From contig JACQNY010000100.1 of assembly GCA_016202795.1 (NCBI GenBank), positions 1 to 10,402 of the forward strand: 10,402 bases of DNA, in the 5' to 3' direction. Position 1 is the first letter of the stretch, and every line of letters begins with the position of its first letter. The DNA is from Candidatus Aenigmatarchaeota archaeon (GTDB lineage Archaea > Aenigmatarchaeota > Aenigmatarchaeia > JACPZZ01). The translations under genes and the position numbers were made by a program. Below, in pieces: positions 6,164 to 10,402 of this stretch. The notes under the pieces are model-generated. The model made no database searches, was not told the DNA's origin, and worked only from the letters and a program-made list of their open reading frames with translations.

Positions 6164-7036
6164 TTACGCTATTTGCGCTATCAACGTTCTTGGATTTTTG
6201 CTGCCCATCAGTTCAATTTCTTTTTCTGTTACCCCCTGTTTTTTTAGCAGTTTTGCGAATTTTTTCAAAGCTTTGCTGGGCGCCGGGCTTTTCAATTGAC
6301 CTACATCAGAGGTTAGTATGCATTTTTCAGCGCCTACGGATTTTATCTGGTTCGTTATTTTCGTTATAGATATTTTGTCTATTGAATACATCGAGTAACA
6401 CTGCTCTATGTAAACGCCGTCGTTCCGCGCCAGCTCTTTTTGCACATTGAGGGGCATGTTTATTTTCTGATAGATCGGGTGGGTTATGATTATTTTTTTG
6501 ATTCCCATTTTTACAGCTTCTTCCACAAGTTTTTTCGATTCTTGCCATGAAATGTGGCCTGTTGCTAATATGCAGTTGTTTTCTTTTATGGACTTCAGCA
6601 CCATTATTGTCGACTCTGACAGATTTCCTTTTTTATCCAGTACGTTAATGCCATTTACTTTTTTGGAAGGCTTTGAATCTATATCTTTCCCTGCCCATTC
6701 CTTTGGAATTTCGTATTCGCTGCGCCTTAAAAAGTTGGCCGCGTTTATGGTGGGGAACCAGACTATTATGGGTTTTTTTGATATCTCGGCAGCGCTGCGA
6801 ACCGCATCCGCATTTAACCCGCCTATGTAATTGTTCAATGTTATCGAGCCTATCAGTATGGGATTATTTTCTCTAGACGACCCTATCATTGGCGTTGTCG
6901 GGTAGAAGTGGTTTTTCAATGCCATGCCGGCAAGTTTACCTTTTTCTTCCTTGACGATTTCCTGCACCGTAAATTTTCTGGGAATAATCTCAGGCCCTAT
7001 GTGGACGTGCAAGTCGATAAAGTTTTTGACGTTCAT
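6164..7036 (-). CDS. DUF6282-type metal-dependent hydrolase (amidohydrolase-like)
   Basis: Resembles DUF6282 proteins, a TIM-barrel amidohydrolase-like family whose reaction is not established. Numbering from the ATG: FIDLHVHIGPE (6-16) holds the D-x-H-x-H metal motif (D8, H10, H12), with the family-typical PRK and GMALKNHFYPTTP following. Later metal-ligand candidates are H in ILATGHIS (about 160), H in IIITHPIY (about 187) and D in CILTSDVGQ (about 242). At 290 aa the domain is complete, without signal peptide or membrane segments. The ATG at 7036 is preferred over GTG 7045 because GGTGA stands exactly 5 nt before it; the stop codon of the upstream gene lies inside that ribosome-binding region, so the two are probably translationally coupled. 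It is the last gene of the minus-strand run. Cytoplasmic; substrate unknown. Confidence 0.85.
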   Translation of the reverse strand: MNVKNFIDLHVHIGPEIIPRKFTVQEIVKEEKGKLAGMALKNHFYPTTPMIGSSRENNPILIGSITLNNYIGGLNADAVRSAAEISKKPIIVWFPTINAANFLRRSEYEIPKEWAGKDIDSKPSKKVNGINVLDKKGNLSESTIMVLKSIKENNCILATGHISWQESKKLVEEAVKMGIKKIIITHPIYQKINMPLNVQKELARNDGVYIEQCYSMYSIDKISITKITNQIKSVGAEKCILTSDVGQLKSPAPSKALKKFAKLLKKQGVTEKEIELMGSKNPRTLIAQIA

Positions 7037-7041
7037 ATCAT

Positions 7042-7860
7042 TCACCGTATCGTAACCGTTGTGGTTTTTCTGGGTGTGTTTTTCTGGTTCGACGTGTCCC
7101 TAACCAACATGAAACTTGCATCCCGCGATAGTAAGTCTCCATATCTCGGGTTTTCATCGTAGGGGGATTTTGTTAGCCAGACATTTCCTGAAGTGTTGCG
7201 CATCAGAACCCTTACGCCGGTTTGGATCGCCCTGTATTCGCGTACAGGTTCTTGCAGGCGATAACCAGACCTTAGAATAGCGTCTACTTCATATTGTGAA
7301 CGCCCACCCTCACCACCAACACCCCAGAAATATAAAGGTTGCAGATTTACAGGCAGCATCGTTTCCTCGTCCAATTCGGTTATGTTATAAGTTGCGTCAT
7401 CTTTAACCTTAGGCAGCCATTTAGCAGTTTTTTTCCTTCCTGTACCGGGTTTGATTCTGTACGTATCCCCGTCTCTCCCCATCTCTACGCCTTCACAAAT
7501 CTCGGGGTATTTTCCGGAGAAGTCCACAACAAGATCAATGAACACAGCCCCAACGGAACCATCGGTTAAACGTCTAAGTTGTCCGGTTCTCTGGAGATCT
7601 GTCCATTCCGAATTTGTTATCAGCCTTTCTTCTTCCAATCCCAATTCAGGATATTTTTCACCCAAACTTTTTAGCACAGCCCACGGAGGCATGAAATCTT
7701 CCTCTTGAAAAGAAGCCCCGACTAAATCGAATCTTTTCAACCTTGCTGCCGGTGATACGTACAATGGTGAACTTCGCCCTCTGAAAAGCTTTGCAGGCAT
7801 TTCCAGATACGCTAACCCATTTATTTCGACTCGCCCCTTTGCGAATTTATCTAATCTCAT
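7042..7860 (-). CDS. uncharacterised protein, about 272 aa
   Basis: I do not recognise this family. It is a soluble-looking, charged protein with no membrane segment or signal peptide and few Cys. A middle segment alternates hydrophobic strand-like runs (GSVGAVFIDLVVDFSGKYPEI, about 102-121) with basic linker (GRKKTAKW). The last third carries a Gly/aromatic patch (LYFWGVGGEGG) and probable beta strands (TGVRVLMRNTSGNVWLTKSP); the tail is rich in Lys/Thr and may be disordered. Start chosen at ATG 7860: GGAGGGTGA ends 5 nt upstream, an almost ideal Shine-Dalgarno made from the last codons of the preceding gene; GTG 7869 would add three residues. Locked between the 299-aa unknown and the DUF6282 hydrolase by overlap-type junctions at both ends, so it is very likely co-expressed with them, perhaps in one pathway or complex. 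Confidence 0.85.
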   Translation of the reverse strand: MRLDKFAKGRVEINGLAYLEMPAKLFRGRSSPLYVSPAARLKRFDLVGASFQEEDFMPPWAVLKSLGEKYPELGLEEERLITNSEWTDLQRTGQLRRLTDGSVGAVFIDLVVDFSGKYPEICEGVEMGRDGDTYRIKPGTGRKKTAKWLPKVKDDATYNITELDEETMLPVNLQPLYFWGVGGEGGRSQYEVDAILRSGYRLQEPVREYRAIQTGVRVLMRNTSGNVWLTKSPYDENPRYGDLLSRDASFMLVRDTSNQKNTPRKTTTVTIR

Positions 7861-7861
7861 C

Positions 7862-8761
7862 TCATTCACCCTCCAACCACGGCGCCCTATTCTTGATAAC
7901 GTAAAGCCTTTTTAGCGGGCCGTCCAAGGCGTCTTTTTCCTTTCTGACTAAGCTCAGTTTTATCGGGTCGTACAGGTCCGCAATTAACGCGGCCTCAACA
8001 AGCCGTTCCATGCAATATTTTCTTGCGCTTTCTTCAGGATTTTTGGCGCTGAAGTTTTGCGCCACCCTCACAGCTTTTTCCAGTTCGCCGGCTTTTACCA
8101 AGTTACTGAAATCTAAGGCTGCCAATGAAAACCACATCTTATAAAGTTCGTAGTTTTCGTCCCTGATTTCGGACCAAGGCTTGATTGTTAATCTCGTCAT
8201 TCCCCCGAATATGGCTGTTGCAGCGCCTGATAGTTGCGCGAAATACTCCTTGACAAACTGGGACGATAGGTTGTTTATCTCGGTGCCGTAAACGTCTGCA
8301 GGCATCAAAAGGTATTCTGTGAAGTATCCGACGCCATTTAGCATAGATAATACGTCTCGAACCTCTTCCAGCGTTTTTATTTCTGGATCCGAAGGTTTTA
8401 TCTTTGGACTACCTTTTTTGTAGCGCGGTCCCCAAGGTGAGAACAACCGTAACTGTTGAGACTTAAGTCTTGCATCAGTTAATTGTTCAAGCACTTTGTC
8501 GGGCCTTTCGGGCGATTCTACACCGTTTCTTTTTACATATTTCCACGTCTCAGCGACTGCCAAGACGTTTTCCGGCAGCTTGCCATCTTCCCCGAAATTG
8601 TATCTCTGGCCTGCAATTTTTCCAGTAGGTTCTGGTTGCCATGTATTACCAACAAGGTATTCGCGTCTGCCACAGCCTTGCTTGGTTATGTAATCAATGA
8701 CCTGCCGCCCTTCGTTGCCGCCGAAAAGTTCAACCGCGTCCTGTGGGGTGAAGTATATCAT
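7862..8761 (-). CDS. uncharacterised protein, 299 aa, possible Rossmann-like enzyme
   Basis: No family recognised. The best-looking segment is a strand then turn LRLFSPWGPRYKKGS (104-118), an acidic helix start SDPEIKTLEEVRDVLSML (124-141), then a strand and loop EYLLMPADVYGTEINN (149-164), and helix VKEYFAQL (170-177). The C-terminus has PIKLSLVRKEKDALDGPL (266-283) and YVIKNRAPWLE. This strand-turn-helix-strand order with a Pro-Trp-Gly turn recalls Rossmann-type transfer enzymes such as the PvcA/DIT1 isonitrile synthases or cyclodipeptide synthases, but that is only a pattern impression. Cys30 and Cys250 are the only cysteines. No membrane segment. The ATG at 8761 is 3 nt after the stop of the AbrB-fold gene; its only upstream G-rich element (GGGGGG) is about 12 nt away. 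Its 3' end supplies the ribosome-binding site of the next gene. Confidence 0.85.
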   Translation of the reverse strand: MIYFTPQDAVELFGGNEGRQVIDYITKQGCGRREYLVGNTWQPEPTGKIAGQRYNFGEDGKLPENVLAVAETWKYVKRNGVESPERPDKVLEQLTDARLKSQQLRLFSPWGPRYKKGSPKIKPSDPEIKTLEEVRDVLSMLNGVGYFTEYLLMPADVYGTEINNLSSQFVKEYFAQLSGAATAIFGGMTRLTIKPWSEIRDENYELYKMWFSLAALDFSNLVKAGELEKAVRVAQNFSAKNPEESARKYCMERLVEAALIADLYDPIKLSLVRKEKDALDGPLKRLYVIKNRAPWLEGE

Positions 8762-8764
8762 TGT

Positions 8765-8944
8765 TCATTCAGAACCCCCCTTTTCCACAACAAGCTTGTT
8801 ACCGTTGGCTGTCAGTTTGACTTTTGTCCCTTCCAAGAAACGCAGTTTAAACCTAAGTTTAACCGGGATAAAGATCCTGCCTTTTTTGTCCACAGAAGAT
8901 AGCGTATAGGTAGAACTAGTCAAACGCGTGAAGTGATTCACCAT
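8765..8944 (-). CDS. AbrB/MazE-fold DNA-binding protein
   Basis: Small swapped-hairpin regulator: TLSSVDKKGRIFIPVKLRFKL followed by EGTKVKLTANGNKLVVEK matches the AbrB/SpoVT domain (strand, GRxxIP loop-strand, helix, two strands). Such proteins are antitoxins or operon autoregulators. No toxin of VapC, MazF or Doc type follows it; instead two unknown proteins and a hydrolase do, so it is more likely a local regulator. Start uncertain: ATG 8944 gives 59 aa and stands 2 nt after the stop of a possible 39-codon ORF; TTG 8962 gives 65 aa with GGTGA only 3 nt before it. A TATA-like TTAATATATG (minus strand, near 8991-9000) could give this gene its own promoter. Confidence 0.8.
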   Translation of the reverse strand: MVNHFTRLTSSTYTLSSVDKKGRIFIPVKLRFKLRFLEGTKVKLTANGNKLVVEKGGSE

Positions 8945-8946
8945 TT

Positions 8947-9066
8947 TTATTGTTTGCCACAAAGTTCACCTTCGCTATATTGATTGTCGCATATATTAAT
9001 CTTACGAGGTGGGAGAAACTGAGATAAATAGTGTTCAAGCCGTCTATCGTCAATTATCTTTCCCAT
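8947..9066 (-). CDS. possible 39-codon small ORF between hicA and the AbrB-fold gene
   Basis: The ATG at 9066 stands one base after the hicA TAA (9068-9070), and the TAA at 8947-8949 ends 2 nt before the ATG of the AbrB-fold gene, so it would fill the only sizeable gap in this run. It begins MGKIIDDRRLEHYLSQF, a plausible amphipathic helix, and ends with CGKQ; two Cys, charged, no membrane segment. An open frame of this length can arise by chance (my rough estimate is one in six or seven), and there is no clear Shine-Dalgarno, so this could equally be intergenic DNA carrying a promoter. Confidence 0.35.
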   Translation of the reverse strand: MGKIIDDRRLEHYLSQFLPPRKINICDNQYSEGELCGKQ

Positions 9067-9067
9067 G

Positions 9068-9337
9068 TTAATCCACATCGCGCCTTGATGCAATTCCAAA
9101 CAAAATCAAAATTTGTTTCAGGAGCTTGAAAAACTCTTCTCTGTTAATTCCTGCTTGTTTAAGCAGTTTGTTTAACATGCGTGGATCAATCTCTTTCCTG
9201 CCATGAACAGGAATAGGTATGCTTTTCCCGTTTGGGTTAGTTACAATAAGATGGCCGCCACTTTGCCTGACTGGTTGAAAGCCCATTTTTCGGAATACTT
9301 TTATTAATCTATCAATGGCTATGGGCACAAGTCTCAT
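9068..9337 (-). CDS. hicA: HicA-family mRNA interferase toxin
   Basis: Ribosome-independent mRNA-cleaving toxin of the HicBA type, double-stranded-RNA-binding fold. The 89-aa protein has the family order: helix DRLIKVFRKMGF (9-20), strand-turn-strand PVRQSGGHLIVTNP (22-35) with the putative catalytic H29, strand IPIPVHGRKEI (40-50), and helix MLNKLLKQAGINREEFFKLL (54-73). It then carries about 16 extra residues (LFGIASRRDVD) beyond the usual end. ATG 9337 lies 2 nt after the hicB stop. Order is antitoxin first, toxin second, the reverse of E. coli hicAB but seen elsewhere. Confidence 0.92.
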   Translation of the reverse strand: MRLVPIAIDRLIKVFRKMGFQPVRQSGGHLIVTNPNGKSIPIPVHGRKEIDPRMLNKLLKQAGINREEFFKLLKQILILFGIASRRDVD

Positions 9338-9339
9338 GA

Positions 9340-9762
9340 CTATACATCTACCATCTGTATGCCGATAAACTCAGTTCTTTTTGTGCGTTTTCCTTCTTTT
9401 AGGTAAAACCTTAATAATTCTTCGATATTTTTAGTCAGCTTGTCCACAGTCGCTGCCTGCGAGAAGCATCCGTCAATAGAAGGAACCGACGCTATATAAC
9501 CCGCGGTCTCCCCCTTTTCTATTGCCATGCAGAATTCTCCATACCCTTTTATCCGTATTAACCGGATGCCGGCGAAATCGAATTTTTCCATGTCCTTGTC
9601 GGTTTTCAAATAATGTCTGGCGGCTTTGATTGCGGCATCTGCCAGATTTTTGAATTTTTTTGTTTGCGCACAGCACCCGTATAATGCTGGAACGGATGCT
9701 ATATAATCTTTGCCAACTTTCTCTATGATAACCACAAACCTTTTAGTCAATCCACTCCCCAC
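9340..9762 (-). CDS. hicB: HicB-like antitoxin with two tandem HicB modules
   Basis: Antitoxin partner of HicA. HicB proteins normally have one RNase-H-like module plus a ribbon-helix-helix or HTH DNA-binding domain. Here the module occurs twice. Module 1: FVVIIEKVGKDYIASVPALYGC, then a helix, LKTDKD, and a final strand FAGIRLIRI. Module 2: FCMAIEKGETAGYIASVPSIDGC, a helix, LKEGKR, and FIGIQMVDV. Each spans about 65 residues and together they use the whole protein, leaving no recognisable DNA-binding domain. The frame is open to TTG 9783 (147 aa), but the domain begins some 15 residues later; GTG 9762 (140 aa) has AGGT six nt upstream and TTG 9750 is also possible. It follows vapC closely (8 nt if TTG 9783 is used). 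Confidence 0.88.
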   Translation of the reverse strand: MGSGLTKRFVVIIEKVGKDYIASVPALYGCCAQTKKFKNLADAAIKAARHYLKTDKDMEKFDFAGIRLIRIKGYGEFCMAIEKGETAGYIASVPSIDGCFSQAATVDKLTKNIEELLRFYLKEGKRTKRTEFIGIQMVDV

Positions 9763-9791
9763 CAATATACCTGTGTTATTCAACGCCTAGG

Positions 9792-10160
9792 CTATTTTAC
9801 ATACTCCACGTTTTCCATGTTCTGGAATTTTTCATCCCCTGTAAGAAATTTGATGCCCAGATTTTTTGATAAAACATAGCCTATGCAATCCACCATCGAC
9901 AGCCTGTCGGCCTTTTTCACCAACCTGAATTTGGCGGCCGCAAGTATCGTTTCTACGCTGAAATCAACGATAAAATCAGAATAGCTCTTCATATATTCCA
10001 AAGCTTTATCCTCTCCAAAATCCCTTACAAGAAAATAACAGACTTCAAACAAGTTTAGTTTAGTAGTTACCATTTTTACATTTGTGTAGTTGCGGTAATT
10101 AACACCCCCTTTAATCAACTCTATTATCGCATAGGAATCAAAGAAAAAACTTTCAGGCAT
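9792..10160 (-). CDS. vapC: PIN-domain toxin, VapC family
   Basis: Mg-dependent endoribonuclease toxin. From ATG 10160 (122 aa) all four PIN acidic residues are present: D8 in FFFDSYAIIE, E39 in LNLFEVCYF, D91 in LSMVDCIGYV and D109 in FLTGDEKF. Length is within the family range. ATG 10160 is preferred over GTG 10169 because GTGA stands 5 nt before it, the same arrangement as two other junctions in this run; it overlaps the antitoxin stop by 8 nt, typical of vapBC. Nucleolytic activity is inferred from the intact active site; the RNA target is unknown. Confidence 0.93.
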   Translation of the reverse strand: MPESFFFDSYAIIELIKGGVNYRNYTNVKMVTTKLNLFEVCYFLVRDFGEDKALEYMKSYSDFIVDFSVETILAAAKFRLVKKADRLSMVDCIGYVLSKNLGIKFLTGDEKFQNMENVEYVK

Positions 10161-10374
10161 CTTCGTCACGGTCTAACTCATCAAGAGCTTTTTGTGTATT
10201 TATTTTCCATCCCTTTAACATGCCGAATGTCTTTTCCAACGTTTTTGTCTTTGGTAATATTATTATATCCAATCTCTGGTTCTCCCGTATCTTCTCTTTT
10301 CTTACAACGTCTTTCGGTATAAGTAACCCTATAGAGTTCCCCCATTTTTTTGTTTTAACTTCAATTGCAGGCAT
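10153..10374 (-). CDS. vapB: AbrB-type antitoxin, VapB family
   Basis: 73-aa antitoxin of the VapC downstream: the N-terminal half, VKTKKWGNSIGLLIPKDVV, is the AbrB/MazE DNA-binding hairpin with the characteristic KWGNS-x-G-x-x-IP, and the acidic C-terminal tail (ALDELDRDEDA) is the likely toxin-wrapping part. It is the first gene of the minus-strand run. The ATG at 10374 directly abuts a 19-nt palindrome, so the protein probably represses its own promoter, as known for VapBC pairs. Confidence 0.92.
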   Translation of the reverse strand: MPAIEVKTKKWGNSIGLLIPKDVVRKEKIRENQRLDIIILPKTKTLEKTFGMLKGWKINTQKALDELDRDEDA

Positions 10375-10393
10375 AGTTATACATAGTATAACT
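10375..10393. promoter_or_regulatory. 19-nt perfect palindrome, candidate vapBC operator
   Basis: AGTTATAC and GTATAACT are exact inverted 8-nt arms around a 3-nt centre, ending at the base before the vapB ATG. Symmetric AbrB/VapB-fold proteins bind such sites. Bound here, it would cover the expected transcription start. Confidence 0.65.
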
Positions 10394-10402
10394 AATACTT
10401 AA
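10393..10402 (-). promoter_or_regulatory. candidate TATA box of vapB, running to the window edge
   Basis: The minus strand reads TTAAGTATTA about 19-28 nt before the vapB ATG, suitable for a leaderless transcript. The upstream BRE would lie outside the window. Confidence 0.4.

Noticed and set aside
8482..8909. Long plus-strand open frames antisense to the 299-aa and AbrB-fold genes
   Set aside because: They mirror real minus-strand genes, are rich in Phe, Ser, Cys and Pro as antisense shadows are, and show no motif or start signal.
9785..9792. GCCTAGGC 8-nt palindrome between vapC and hicB
   Set aside because: Eight-base self-complementary words are common by chance and the site does not extend; no operator claim.
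1..10402. tRNA genes, CRISPR repeats, insertion sequences or terminal inverted repeats around the toxin-antitoxin run
   Set aside because: I looked in all gaps and at the borders of 6164-10402 and saw no tRNA-like T-arm, spaced repeats or transposase; mobility of the run is therefore not claimed.

Overview
The window looks like a compact archaeal chromosome segment. The evidence is the gene set (an archaeal-length RtcB RNA ligase, archease, a free-standing AlaX editing protein), AT-rich boxes 22-37 nt upstream of starts that fit archaeal TATA elements, and internal operon starts preceded by GTGA/GGTGA, complementary to an archaeal 16S 3' end. I cannot place the lineage. An uncultured, streamlined euryarchaeal or DPANN-type archaeon is a guess. 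No rRNA, tRNA, CRISPR array, transposase or insertion sequence is visible, and no gene-free stretch exceeds about 110 bases.

Left part (1-3966), mostly plus strand: rtcB (5' end cut off by the window edge), a pterin-4a-carbinolamine dehydratase, a COG0523/CobW-type metallochaperone GTPase, then alaX convergent on the minus strand with a short overlap, then the archease gene on the plus strand, divergent from alaX. RtcB and archease act together in tRNA splicing and RNA repair. The dehydratase and the GTPase stand next to each other.

Middle (3970-6129), minus strand: an atypical protein-kinase-like gene that is split by an apparent single-base frameshift and lacks the usual catalytic aspartate, and hisS (histidyl-tRNA synthetase). 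AlaX, HisRS, RtcB and archease make this a tRNA/RNA-metabolism neighbourhood.

Right part (6164-10374), minus strand: a tightly packed run of eight or nine genes. In transcription order: an AbrB-type antitoxin (vapB), a PIN toxin (vapC), a HicB-like antitoxin made of two tandem HicB modules, hicA, a possible 39-codon ORF, a second AbrB-fold regulator, two proteins I do not recognise (299 and about 272 aa), and a DUF6282-type metal-dependent hydrolase. Gaps are 1-8 nt or overlaps wherever starts are clear, and three junctions use GTGA five nt before an ATG. A perfect 19-nt palindrome abuts the first start codon and is the best candidate operator for the run. The last four genes (AbrB-fold protein, two unknowns, hydrolase) are the best candidate for an undescribed system: two uncharacterised proteins apparently co-translated with a hydrolase, directly behind two toxin-antitoxin modules.
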